Source: CAYVVT01 sp964454335 (GTDB lineage: Bacteria > Fidelibacterota > UBA8477 > JABMPR01). Taken from it: a DNA stretch of 64,000 nucleotides. The stretch is taken from NCBI GenBank assembly GCA_964454335.1, contig CAYVVT010000003.1, forward strand, positions 239,514-303,513, read 5' to 3'. The notes below the pieces were generated by a model. The model searched no databases, had not been told where the DNA came from, and worked only from the letters and a program-made list of their open reading frames with translations. Positions within the stretch are counted from its first letter, which is position 1. Every line of letters begins with the position of its first letter. Position numbers and translations under genes: made by a program. This document shows, in pieces, positions 35,708-44,698 of this stretch.

Positions 35708-36430
35708 TCAGAGGGCCTGTGAATCATTCTTCTCGACTGGTTTAAAACGCCGGCTCAGGTAGATGAACGGCGTATCGATGGCGGCCACCAGGATCTTCAG
35801 CAGATACGTGGTGATGACGATCTGGATAACAACTGAGATGGGTAGGATCATATCATCATCCATGAGGAATCTTGGCAACACGGCAAAGGCTAAAAAGGCG
35901 AAGGTTATGCTGTCCAGCAGTTGACTGACCCAGGTACTGAGGTTGTTTCGCAGCCACAGCATGCGTCCTTCGAACTTCTGCTTCCAGAAATGGAAAGCCC
36001 ATACATCGTGCAATTGCGAGATGAGATAGGCCATCAGACTGGCCAGGATGATACTGGGTGCGAAGGAGAAGATGACCTGCATACCCTCAGCTGCGCCCAG
36101 ATCATTGGGGCTGGCCCGATAGTACAGCATGAATTGCGACATGACCAGATAGACCAGCACGGCACCCAGGCCGATAAACACACCCCGGCGGGCATAGGCA
36201 CGGCCATAGTATTCACTCAACAGATCGGTGCTCAGGAAGATGGCTCCGTAAAGGACATTGCCACCGGTGGCCTCCATTCCGAATAGCGTAATGGTCTTCG
36301 TCACAAAGATGTTGGCCAGGACATAATTCACTGCGATAAGCCCGTACAGCCAGTAGCGGCCCATACGAAAGGCGGCCAGAACCACCACCAGGCTCAGCAG
36401 GGTCTGACCCAAGAACAGGAGTTCATTCAT
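35708..36430 (-). CDS. Queuosine precursor transporter (YhhQ family)
   Basis: A 240-residue membrane protein of the YhhQ/DUF165 family with about six or seven spans. The segments NYVLANIFVTKTITLFG, STDLLSEYYGRAYARRG and WLRNNLSTWVSQLLDSITF are typical; the last carries the conserved RNN...SQ.D motif. Characterised members take up queuosine precursors such as preQ0 for tRNA modification. It overlaps the thioesterase gene by eight bases and is the last gene of the rfbD-accA run. No que biosynthetic genes are visible here, which fits salvage. Confidence 0.88.
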   Translation of the reverse strand: MNELLFLGQTLLSLVVVLAAFRMGRYWLYGLIAVNYVLANIFVTKTITLFGMEATGGNVLYGAIFLSTDLLSEYYGRAYARRGVFIGLGAVLVYLVMSQFMLYYRASPNDLGAAEGMQVIFSFAPSIILASLMAYLISQLHDVWAFHFWKQKFEGRMLWLRNNLSTWVSQLLDSITFAFLAFAVLPRFLMDDDMILPISVVIQIVITTYLLKILVAAIDTPFIYLSRRFKPVEKNDSQAL

Positions 36431-36851
36431 TGGTGAGCGCGCTCCCCCATTGCTTGTCTAACAGCGTTTTCAGTTGTGTGGGGATGCGCACCGTCTTCCC
36501 TGACTGGGAAACAAAGGCATGGACCGTCTTTCCGGTGTTGAGCAGTCGGGCGTGCTCATCAATGGTCCTGACTTCGTAAAAGATCTCCATCCGGCTTCGC
36601 TGGATCTCGCGGATCTCCGTACTAATGCTCAGGTGATCGTCGAATTGAGGGCCTGCCATGTATCTGGCCTCTGCATGAACCACTGGCATGAAAGTGCCCT
36701 GTTCCTCAAGCTCGGCGTAGGTCATTCCCAAAGCTCGCATCAGATCGGTACGGGCTGCTTCGAAATATTCGAAGTAGCGTGAATAATACATGACCCCCAT
36801 TCGATCGATATCCTTATACCGGACACGAAATCGGTACTCGTAGGAGATCAT
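36423..36851 (-). CDS. YbgC-type acyl-CoA thioesterase
   Basis: A 142-residue hotdog-fold thioesterase. The active-site segment is YKDIDRMGVMYYSRYFEYFE (catalytic Asp16), close to the YbgC/4HBT consensus, and the core ends in VHAFVSQSGKTVRIP. These enzymes hydrolyse short-chain acyl-CoA or acyl-ACP esters. The start overlaps the accA stop by four bases. Its link with accA suggests a part in fatty-acid metabolism, but no tol-pal genes, the usual YbgC neighbours, are here. Confidence 0.88.
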   Translation of the reverse strand: MISYEYRFRVRYKDIDRMGVMYYSRYFEYFEAARTDLMRALGMTYAELEEQGTFMPVVHAEARYMAGPQFDDHLSISTEIREIQRSRMEIFYEVRTIDEHARLLNTGKTVHAFVSQSGKTVRIPTQLKTLLDKQWGSALTNE

Positions 36852-37807
36852 GACTCATCCCATTCGCCGATCTTCTCCATTTTAACGATACGCTCGTCGA
36901 TCAATTCCTGCGCTGATAGCTCCAGCAGGGGCTGTAATTCCTCCAGAATGGATTCTTTCAGGGTGGAAGCCGCTTCTGCATAGTTCCGGTGAGCACCGGC
37001 AAGGGGCTCAGCGATGAGCCGATCGGCAATTCCCATGTCAAAGAGGTCCTGAGATGTGACGCGCATCGCCTCAGCCGCTTTCTCCTTCTGGGATGAATCT
37101 CTGTACAGGATCGATGCGCAACCCTCGGGTGTGATAACGGAATACCAGGCATTTTCCATCATCAGGAGTCGATCACCCACGCCCATGCCCAGAGCGCCGC
37201 CCGAAGCCCCTTCGCCGATCACGGCATTGATGATTGGAACAGTGAGGTGGCTCATGACCTTCAAATTCCGTGCGATCGCTTCAGCCTGGCCACGCTCCTC
37301 GGCTCCAATACCAGGATAAGCTCCCGGGGTGTCCAGTAAGGTAATAACAGGCAGACCGAATTTTTCTGCCAGCTGCATGACCCGCAGTGCTTTGCGGTAC
37401 CCTTCAGGATTGGGCATCCCGAAATTCCTGTAGATGTTATCCTTGGTGCTGCGTCCCTTCTGCTGTCCAATGATCACGACCTTGATATCATCGATCTTGG
37501 CCATCCCGGCGACAACAGCCTTGTCATCACCAAATGCACGATCCCCATGCACCTCGATCCAGTCGGTGGTCATCAATTCGATGAAGTCAAGCGCATGCGG
37601 TCTGTCCGGATGTCTGGCCAGCTCCACCCGCTGCCATCTGGTGAGGTTTCTGTTCGTCTTCTCTGCCAGTTCCTGCAGTTTCTTTCGGAGACGCTCGATC
37701 TCCTGGGTCATGTCCACATCAGAATCGGCGGACATGATCTCCATCTCACTTATCTTGCTTTCCAGATCGTCTATGGGTCGTTCAAATTCGAGTACTGTCT
37801 TTGCCAT
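36848..37807 (-). CDS. accA: Acetyl-CoA carboxylase carboxyltransferase, alpha subunit
   Basis: A 319-residue AccA that, with AccD, moves the carboxyl group from biotin to acetyl-CoA in the first step of fatty-acid synthesis. It has the N-terminal coiled helix (LESKISEMEI), LARHPDRPHALDFIELM, GDRAFGDDKAVVAG, and the core TLLDTPGAYPGIGAEERGQ and VIGEGASGGALGMGVGD blocks. Length is normal. It starts 4 bp after the stop of the glycosyltransferase fusion. accD is not in the window. Confidence 0.97.
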   Translation of the reverse strand: MAKTVLEFERPIDDLESKISEMEIMSADSDVDMTQEIERLRKKLQELAEKTNRNLTRWQRVELARHPDRPHALDFIELMTTDWIEVHGDRAFGDDKAVVAGMAKIDDIKVVIIGQQKGRSTKDNIYRNFGMPNPEGYRKALRVMQLAEKFGLPVITLLDTPGAYPGIGAEERGQAEAIARNLKVMSHLTVPIINAVIGEGASGGALGMGVGDRLLMMENAWYSVITPEGCASILYRDSSQKEKAAEAMRVTSQDLFDMGIADRLIAEPLAGAHRNYAEAASTLKESILEELQPLLELSAQELIDERIVKMEKIGEWDES

Positions 37808-37811
37808 AGGG

Positions 37812-39818
37812 TCACTTCCCCATTATGCTTTTGATCACAATTTCCAGATCCAATAATACGGATTGATTGTGGATGTAATAGTTTAATAATGACAAGCGCT
37901 CTTCCGATGTCAATTTCTTGCTTGCCCTCAATTCTTCCAGACTCACCAGTCCGGCTGGGATCCTCGCCGGCCTGTCTTCCATATCCAGTGGTGCTCCAAC
38001 CAGGCTGAGAGAACCGCCTATGACCCGGGTGATGGAAGGTATCCTTTCCCAGAACATACTCCAGCGGCCACCGCTATCATATATCTTGACCGGTGTTCCA
38101 GCCCGTATGAACTCATATTTCTTTATTCCCATCGTAGCTGCAAGGGTCGACTGGAATGGTCGTAGCAGGATCAGAATGAGACTACCGGCGATAATATCAA
38201 CCACCCTTTTAAGTGCCCGATTGAATGGATTGAAGAAGCGGTAATCCATGTCGATGAGCTGGACCTCCTGGAGATTGTCAACAGAAGATTTCCCAATAAT
38301 GAATGCCAGATTGCCGGGTACGAGTTTGATCTTGATACCCCGCTGATTGAGATCTGGTAGCAGGTTGAATACGTGCTGCAGGCTGAGATCATCTGAAGCA
38401 AAGATCACCTGGTCGATCCCATGGACCTGTATCAGTTCAAGCAGGTCGTTAAGCTGACCCACGACCTTATCGCTTTCCAGGATCTCCTGCTGGATCGTAA
38501 CGATCCCCACCGGATCATATCCCAGCTTAAGATCGGTGAGCAACTTGGAGTAAATATCGGACGCCGAGGAGAGATCACCGATCACCAGCACACGCTGTGA
38601 AGCCACTGCGTAATTCTCGCTTCTCCTGTTTGCAGCAAATATCCGCCAGGCGGGTATCCAGATGAGTGCACCGATGTAACTGAAGAGCATGACCACCCGT
38701 GAAAACGCGTATTCCCTGAAGAAGAAGGTCAGTGTCACATTGATGAGAAATCCCAATGTCACTGCCAGCAGCGCCCGGCTGATGGAGTACCTGAAGGTCC
38801 GGTAGAGGCCCAGGGATCCCAGGACCACATACCAGATAAGCAGATAGATAGGCAGGATTACCTGATAGGCATCAAGAACCGAAAGGGTCTTGAATTTCAG
38901 GAGAATGGCCAGCAGGGTGATAACGATCAGACCACCCACATCCAGCAGTCTTGAACTGATATTCTTGCCCAGCGAGGAGAGCAGTGAGACGAGATAGCGA
39001 GTGAAGATCCCGCCCCGCATCATCCAGTGCATGGGAAACCAGCTTGAACCTCGGAAATGCTTTCTGGCAAAAATGTCCATGGCCTTGTAGAAATTGGTCA
39101 GTGAGCCCAGGTTGCTGTGCTTTGCAGATTCACCTTTGTAGTGGATGATGCTGGTGGAAGGGGTATACCATACCTTCCAACGGGATTTTCTGAATCGGTA
39201 GCACCAGTCAAGATCCTCACCATACATGAAGAAGGTTTCATCCAGCGTCCCCACCTGCTCAACAGCCTCACGTCGAACGAACATGCAGGAACCGCTTATA
39301 GCTTCCACCTCTGTCTCCACGCCAGGATCCAAATAGGTGAGATTATACTTTCCGAACATGCGGGTATTCGGGAACATTCTGGCCAGGCCCACGAGCTTGG
39401 TGAAGGCCACCCAGGGAGTGGGGAAACTCCTTCTGCAGGCCAATTGCAGACTTCCATCATCATTGAGGATCTTGCAGCCCAGCAAACCGATTCCGGGATT
39501 GGTCTCCATGACTGAGATGAGGTGAGCGGGTGTGTCTTCCTGGACAATAGTGTCAGGATTCAACAACCACAGATATTCACCGGTGGCCACCTCTATCCCC
39601 TGGTTATTGGCCCTGGAAAACCCTGCGTTCTCAGGATTGGCGATGAGCCTGACCTGTGGAAAATCCTTCTGGATCATCTCAACGCTGCCATCAAGTGAAT
39701 GGTTATCCACCACGATGATTTCGGCATCGATATCCCGCACAGACCGCAGAACGCTTTCAAGCGCCTGGTGCAGGAACGCCTTCACATTGTAATTGACGAT
39801 GATGACCGAAAGCTGCAT
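37812..39818 (-). CDS. GT2 glycosyltransferase fused to a degenerate polyprenyl sugar-phosphate transferase
   Basis: A 668-residue fusion. Residues ~1-270 are a GT2 domain like rhamnosyltransferase WbbL (VVDNHSLDGS at 38-45, LLNPDT at 85-90, FFMYGEDLDWCYRFRKS). Then come about five membrane spans (~285-400), a CoA-binding-like Rossmann segment (RVLVIGDLSSASDIYSKLL) and a C-terminal sugar-transferase-like part. That last part keeps the outer marks (KRVVDIIAGSLILILL, SLSLVGAPL, YYIHNQSVLLDLEIVIKSI). It lacks the central QxRxGxxG...KFRSM block that carries catalysis, so phosphotransferase activity is doubtful. It may act as a membrane-bound GT2. It is 13 bp after the Dpm1-like gene and 4 bp before accA. 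Confidence 0.83.
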   Translation of the reverse strand: MQLSVIIVNYNVKAFLHQALESVLRSVRDIDAEIIVVDNHSLDGSVEMIQKDFPQVRLIANPENAGFSRANNQGIEVATGEYLWLLNPDTIVQEDTPAHLISVMETNPGIGLLGCKILNDDGSLQLACRRSFPTPWVAFTKLVGLARMFPNTRMFGKYNLTYLDPGVETEVEAISGSCMFVRREAVEQVGTLDETFFMYGEDLDWCYRFRKSRWKVWYTPSTSIIHYKGESAKHSNLGSLTNFYKAMDIFARKHFRGSSWFPMHWMMRGGIFTRYLVSLLSSLGKNISSRLLDVGGLIVITLLAILLKFKTLSVLDAYQVILPIYLLIWYVVLGSLGLYRTFRYSISRALLAVTLGFLINVTLTFFFREYAFSRVVMLFSYIGALIWIPAWRIFAANRRSENYAVASQRVLVIGDLSSASDIYSKLLTDLKLGYDPVGIVTIQQEILESDKVVGQLNDLLELIQVHGIDQVIFASDDLSLQHVFNLLPDLNQRGIKIKLVPGNLAFIIGKSSVDNLQEVQLIDMDYRFFNPFNRALKRVVDIIAGSLILILLRPFQSTLAATMGIKKYEFIRAGTPVKIYDSGGRWSMFWERIPSITRVIGGSLSLVGAPLDMEDRPARIPAGLVSLEELRASKKLTSEERLSLLNYYIHNQSVLLDLEIVIKSIMGK

Positions 39819-39831
39819 GCCTGTCCGGCTT

Positions 39832-40551
39832 TTAGAGTCTGCCGAGAATAGCCATCAGACGCAGCCACCACACCCTGGTGATCGCCTCGCGCACAATGGC
39901 TCTGGACATCTTGCTCTGGCCGACAGTACGGTCCACGAAGATTATTGGGATCTCCTTGATCCTGTCCGGAGCCTTGCGCCAGGCTCTGAAATGCATCTCG
40001 ATCTGAAATGAATATCCATTGCTGCGGACATCATCAAGATCGATCTGTGAAAGAAAATCAACACGCCAGCATTTGAAGCCGGCAGTACCATCACAGATCG
40101 GCATCCTGGTGATGACCCGGATGTACATACTGGCAAAATAGCTCAGCATCAGTCTTCTCAGTGGCCATTTGACCACGCTGATGCCCTCTATATAGCGAGA
40201 ACCGATGACAAGGTTGTAGGTCTTGATCTCCTCGAGGAAATTAACGATCTCCAGTGGATCATGGGAAAGATCACCGTCCATCTGGATGACATGATCGTAC
40301 TCATTCTCTATGGCATATTTGAAACCGGCCACATAAGCAGTCCCCAGGCCAAGTTTACCCTCTCGTTGCAGGAGGTGCACACGCTGGTCTTCCTCAGCTT
40401 TCTGCCTGACAATGTCGCCTGTACCATCGGGTGAGTTATCATCAATGACCAGGATGTCTGTTCCCACAGGCAGACCCAGTACAATTTCAATGGCATTGAG
40501 AATATTGTCTCGCTCATTGTAGGTCGGTATGATGGTCAGATTACGCGCCAT
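39832..40551 (-). CDS. Polyprenyl-phosphate mannosyl/glucosyltransferase-like GT2
   Basis: A 239-residue GT2 of the dolichyl-phosphate mannose synthase (DPM1) group: IIPTYNERDNI at the start, DDNSPDGTG at 37-45, QMDGDLSHDP with the DxD at 92-94, and IPIIFVDRTVGQSKM near the end. No C-terminal membrane domain is present, so it is the soluble form. It probably makes a lipid-linked hexose used in surface glycans. Its start overlaps the 3' end of the rfbD gene by 11 bp, which shows coupling. Confidence 0.88.
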   Translation of the reverse strand: MARNLTIIPTYNERDNILNAIEIVLGLPVGTDILVIDDNSPDGTGDIVRQKAEEDQRVHLLQREGKLGLGTAYVAGFKYAIENEYDHVIQMDGDLSHDPLEIVNFLEEIKTYNLVIGSRYIEGISVVKWPLRRLMLSYFASMYIRVITRMPICDGTAGFKCWRVDFLSQIDLDDVRSNGYSFQIEMHFRAWRKAPDRIKEIPIIFVDRTVGQSKMSRAIVREAITRVWWLRLMAILGRL

Positions 40552-41440
40552 TCAGTTCCTCTTTCAACATTTGCAGCTCCTCAGTCACACTGAGAATAGG
40601 ATAATTCAATGCAGTAGACACCTTGTTACACACCAGTCCGCTGAGCATCGGGCGCGGGGCCCGCTGCGACAGTTCGGAGGTCGATATGGGATGGATCAGG
40701 CCTGGCGGCAGTCCAAAGACATCTGCGACCTTCCGTGCAAAATCTAAACGACTGATGACCTCCCGACTGCCAAAGTGCCAGATGCCATGCTGATTCTGGT
40801 CAATGATGATCCTGCACACTTCGGCCAGGCGTCTGGCATAGCTGGGGTTGTTGTATTGATCGTTTACGATACGCACATCACGAGCCTGTTTCAATTCGGT
40901 AAGCAGCCAGGTCACAAAACTGCTCTTCAGTTCCTGTCCATGCCCATATAACACATTGGACCTCACAACGTTCCAGTGGATTGATGAATCACGGACCAGT
41001 TCCTCCCCAGAGAACTTTGACCTTGCGTAAACCCCGGCAGGATCAGGAACATCATCTTCATCATAGGGTCCGTCGGTACCTGAGAATACGTAGTCGGTAG
41101 ATATGTGTATCAGCTTGATGCCCTGTTGTTGACAGCATTCCACAATGGTGCCCACCACCTCCGAATTGATCCGGAAGGCCACCGCAGGATTCTCTTCGGC
41201 ACCGTCTACGTCCGTGTAGGCGGCTGTGTGAACGATCCACTGCGGTTCAAACTCATTTACCAGGGTCATCAGTGCTTCATGATCTACCAGGTCCAAAGGC
41301 GTATATGTATCCGGATGATTCAACAGTGGTTCGGGTTGCAGATCGGTGCCATGTACGGTGAGTTCTGCATCCTGCAGGACTCTGATGGCATTTTGACCCA
41401 ACATGCCATTGGCACCGGTTACTAGGACCTTCGGCGGCAT
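40541..41440 (-). CDS. rfbD: dTDP-4-dehydrorhamnose reductase
   Basis: A 299-residue extended SDR. The NAD-binding TGANGMLG is at 8-15, STDYVFSGTDGPYDEDD near 114-130 is an RfbD landmark, and the catalytic pair is Tyr138/Lys142 (YARSK). It performs the last step of dTDP-L-rhamnose synthesis. The other rfb genes (A, B, C) are not here. Rhamnose would suit the adjacent WbbL-like domain. It heads the polysaccharide-accA run, and the 103-bp gap before it to the DUF4837 gene likely holds its promoter. Confidence 0.93.
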   Translation of the reverse strand: MPPKVLVTGANGMLGQNAIRVLQDAELTVHGTDLQPEPLLNHPDTYTPLDLVDHEALMTLVNEFEPQWIVHTAAYTDVDGAEENPAVAFRINSEVVGTIVECCQQQGIKLIHISTDYVFSGTDGPYDEDDVPDPAGVYARSKFSGEELVRDSSIHWNVVRSNVLYGHGQELKSSFVTWLLTELKQARDVRIVNDQYNNPSYARRLAEVCRIIIDQNQHGIWHFGSREVISRLDFARKVADVFGLPPGLIHPISTSELSQRAPRPMLSGLVCNKVSTALNYPILSVTEELQMLKEELNGA

Positions 41441-41543
41441 CTATCTTCTCAGTATATCCATATCGACATAGTGGTGCATTGCGCGGCAATATATTCCACG
41501 CCAGCAAAGCGCGGAATGGCTAAATCATTCAGTATCAGGGCTT

Positions 41544-42557
41544 TTATTCCTCGTAGACCTCGTGAGTGAAGGTATGCAGAATGGAGGCCAACTGACGTAT
41601 ATAGGGTACTTTGCGGCGATCCGGGGCGTACACCAGACCTGTCAGCATGTAAATTCGATCTTTCACCGGTTCGTAGAAGCCATAGGCTACGAATGGTCCG
41701 CCTTTCACCTCATTGCGATGTTCCCATAGCCCAGTATATTTCATTGCGGAATAACTACCCAGCCACTCTTCACTGACCAGCAGGTAGTCCTCGTTCAGAC
41801 TAACATCCTCCAGCAGCCTTCCGTAGGTCCGTCTCAAAAATGATAAGGTCTGTTGCTCCAGCTCCAGAGAATCGACGGGATCTGTCCAGGCTACTGTGAT
41901 CCACCTGAATGGAAAATCACGACCGATCCACACAAACTGCTTCTTGGGATTATTCTCTATCTCAACGAAATCGTGCATCATGCGCAGATACCATCCATAG
42001 CGATGGTGATAGGACTCAGCCATCTCGACTTGTTCACCTGATCGATAGATGAAGTCCATCTGACGTCTGAAAAAGACCCGTTCAAAGAAAGCGAAGATCT
42101 CATCCTGGTTTCGTTTCAATCTGTTACGCAGGTCCGGTGGAGACTTGGCTGCAATGATGAGCAGGACCTGTCCATCCGCATAGGCATTTTCAACCAGATA
42201 ATAGCCGTTGGGATGTTCCCGCACCTTCGTGAGGGTTGAATCGGGCAGGATGGAACGCACCTGGCCGGAGATCTCACTGTGAACCTCCAGGCGGGTGAGT
42301 ATGATGAGGTTCTTGGCCTTCAGATTGGCCGTCAGCTCCTCTGGGACAATGCGGCGGAACTGGTAGAGCGACTCGTTCTGCGGCGTGATAATGGTGCGTC
42401 CAAGGGTCTCATTCAGTATCGGTTCTGCGATCTCAAAATTCTCATCCTCACACAGGATCACGATCTCGTCGTCAGGGCCGATGGCCCCTTCCTGAGGCAG
42501 GTCGCAGCCGATGAACAGTAGCACGAGTACTGGAACGCATGAATGAATGTATTTCAC
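41544..42557 (-). CDS. DUF4837 family lipoprotein
   Basis: A 337-residue lipoprotein with an FIGCDLPQ lipobox (Cys ~18). The mature part matches the DUF4837 family of FCB bacteria: NETLGRTIITPQNESLYQFRR-like start, GQVLLIIAAKSP, and LRRTYGRLL later. Function is unknown. The start is GTG at 42557, overlapping the RNase R stop (GTGA), with GAGGG seven bases before it. It is the last gene of the outer membrane protein/RNase R run. Confidence 0.82.
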   Translation of the reverse strand: MKYIHSCVPVLVLLFIGCDLPQEGAIGPDDEIVILCEDENFEIAEPILNETLGRTIITPQNESLYQFRRIVPEELTANLKAKNLIILTRLEVHSEISGQVRSILPDSTLTKVREHPNGYYLVENAYADGQVLLIIAAKSPPDLRNRLKRNQDEIFAFFERVFFRRQMDFIYRSGEQVEMAESYHHRYGWYLRMMHDFVEIENNPKKQFVWIGRDFPFRWITVAWTDPVDSLELEQQTLSFLRRTYGRLLEDVSLNEDYLLVSEEWLGSYSAMKYTGLWEHRNEVKGGPFVAYGFYEPVKDRIYMLTGLVYAPDRRKVPYIRQLASILHTFTHEVYEE

Positions 42558-44698
42558 GATCTACCCTCACTTCCACCGGTCTCAGTTGGACCGGCATGTG
42601 CCAATAAGATAAAATCAGCGAAGCCTTCCTCCACAGAAACTGAGGTCACACGGATCTTCACTGGATCTCCCAAGCGATAGACCTTCTGTGTCCTACGCCC
42701 CTTGATGCAATGGTCCTTGTCCATGTGGTCATACCAGTCATCTGTCATTGAATTTAGATGGACAAAACCCTCAACAAGCGTTTCGGCCAATTCTACGAAC
42801 AGTCCATACCCGATCACACCGCTGATCACACCCATGTACTCCTCGCCAATTCTACGCGACAGGTATTGGAGCTGTTTCAATTTCAGATGGGCGCGTTCAG
42901 CTTCCATGGCCCGCTCTTCCCGTGAAGAACAATGTGCAGTCAGTTCCGCCAGACGATGCGGATTTGGCGGTTTAAACACTTTACCGGCAGTGGCATATAA
43001 TTTCAGCAGACGATGGACCTGCAGGTCGGGATATCTCCTGATAGGTGATGTAAAATGGGTATAATCTGAGAAGGCCAGCCCAAAATGGCCGATGTTCTTC
43101 ACACTGTATTTGGCCTTGGTCATTGACCGCAGGGCCAGTTTCTCGATAAAATACCTGTAGGGGCTCTCCCGCGTACTTTCGACGATCTTCTGGAAGTCCA
43201 TGGGCCTCAGCACCTTAGCATCCGGGCATTCCACACCCAGCTGCCTGAGGATCCTGCGGAAAGAAAACACGTCATCAGATTGGGGGGCAGCATGGGTACG
43301 ATAGATCCCAGGCCATTTATTCTGCTGGTCATATCGCTTAAATAGCTCAGCCACACAGCGATTAGCCAATAACATAAACTCTTCGATCATACGATGACTG
43401 CTAAGTCTCTGTGATATACTGATATCAACCGGAAATCCCTCTTCATTCAAACTGATAGCCGGTTCAGGGATATCGAGATCGATGCTGCCCAGCGACTTAC
43501 GTTGCTGCCGGAGCAGGAGATGTACCTTTTCCATCTCCTTCAAGGTCTCAAGGTGTTTCCCTGAGCCTTTCTCAAGGATATCCTGGACTTTCTGGTAGGT
43601 GAAACGCTGTCGGGACCTGATCACGGATGGGAAGATCCGGCTGTTCGTCACCTGCCCCTCCCCGTTCAGGTCCATGATGCAGCTCATCGCCAGGCGGTCT
43701 GCATCCGGTTTCAGCGAGCAGAGATCGCTGGACAGCTCGGAGGGCAGCATATGGTAAGCGTCCCCGACCAGATATACAGTGGTTCCTCTTTCGCGGGCTT
43801 CCCGATCCAGTTCAGAGTTTGGTTTCACATAGAAGCTTACATCGGCAATGTGCACTCCAAGCTCCCAGCCCTTCTCATTCCGCTTCAGGGAAACGGCATC
43901 GTCGAAGTCCTTGGCATCCACAGGATCAATGGTGAAACACTCCAAATCCCGCAGATCTGTCCTCCTGGAAGCTTCCCGTTCGATATCCTCCACACTGTAC
44001 TGCTGTGCCTGCTTCAGGGCATTGTCAGACCAATCCACCATAAGGTCATATTCCCGCACGATCTTCAGTACATCCAGGCCAGGATCACCGGGATTTCCCA
44101 ACACTTCTTCGATGATGCCGATGGGTTCCAATTCACCCTCATACCAGTGGTCCATGGATATTCGCACTACCTGGCCCGGTCTGGCCTCTACACTTCCACC
44201 GGGCATGATGGTAAATCTCACCCGGATGCGCTGATCATCGGCCACAACCCATTCTCCATAGCGATCTGCATGCAGAACACCAACAAAATCCGTCCGCAAG
44301 CGCTGGACAACCTCTGTGATCCGACCCTCCGGATTCCGGTCACGACCCTTTCTGTGGATCTCCACCTTCACGATGTCACCGTGGAAAGCAGTGCCCATGT
44401 GTTTCTCCCGAATGAAGACATCATGTTCCTGGCCTTCGACGATGACAAAACCAAATCCACGTGTCGTCACCTGCAGGCGTCCCGTCAGTGAACCCGCAAC
44501 AACGCGGTACTGGAACTGGTTACGTCCACGTTTCTGGATCTTTCCCGCCTGGTACAGCTCGTCCAGGATTCCCTTCAGGATCTTGTAATCCTTCTCCTGC
44601 AGATGGCATTTCCGGAACAATGAACGCGGCTTGAACGGCCGCCCGGGTTGCCGTTTCATCTCATCGATGACTTTCTTTGCTATCAGCGATCGATCCAT
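42554..44698 (-). CDS. rnr: Ribonuclease R
   Basis: A 714-residue 3'-5' exoribonuclease. A helical N-terminus (KVIDEMKRQPGRPFKPRSLF) and cold-shock domains lead to the RNB core with DPVDAKDFDDAVSL, the metal-binding Asp cluster, then RSMTKAKYSVKNIGHFGLAF-like and YTHFTSPIRRYPDLQVHRLL. A C-terminal S1 domain (EYMGVISGVIGYGLFVELA) follows. It degrades structured RNA and works with SmpB-tmRNA. It overlaps the Omp85 gene upstream (16 bp) and the DUF4837 gene downstream (4 bp). Confidence 0.95.
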   Translation of the reverse strand: MDRSLIAKKVIDEMKRQPGRPFKPRSLFRKCHLQEKDYKILKGILDELYQAGKIQKRGRNQFQYRVVAGSLTGRLQVTTRGFGFVIVEGQEHDVFIREKHMGTAFHGDIVKVEIHRKGRDRNPEGRITEVVQRLRTDFVGVLHADRYGEWVVADDQRIRVRFTIMPGGSVEARPGQVVRISMDHWYEGELEPIGIIEEVLGNPGDPGLDVLKIVREYDLMVDWSDNALKQAQQYSVEDIEREASRRTDLRDLECFTIDPVDAKDFDDAVSLKRNEKGWELGVHIADVSFYVKPNSELDREARERGTTVYLVGDAYHMLPSELSSDLCSLKPDADRLAMSCIMDLNGEGQVTNSRIFPSVIRSRQRFTYQKVQDILEKGSGKHLETLKEMEKVHLLLRQQRKSLGSIDLDIPEPAISLNEEGFPVDISISQRLSSHRMIEEFMLLANRCVAELFKRYDQQNKWPGIYRTHAAPQSDDVFSFRRILRQLGVECPDAKVLRPMDFQKIVESTRESPYRYFIEKLALRSMTKAKYSVKNIGHFGLAFSDYTHFTSPIRRYPDLQVHRLLKLYATAGKVFKPPNPHRLAELTAHCSSREERAMEAERAHLKLKQLQYLSRRIGEEYMGVISGVIGYGLFVELAETLVEGFVHLNSMTDDWYDHMDKDHCIKGRRTQKVYRLGDPVKIRVTSVSVEEGFADFILLAHAGPTETGGSEGRS

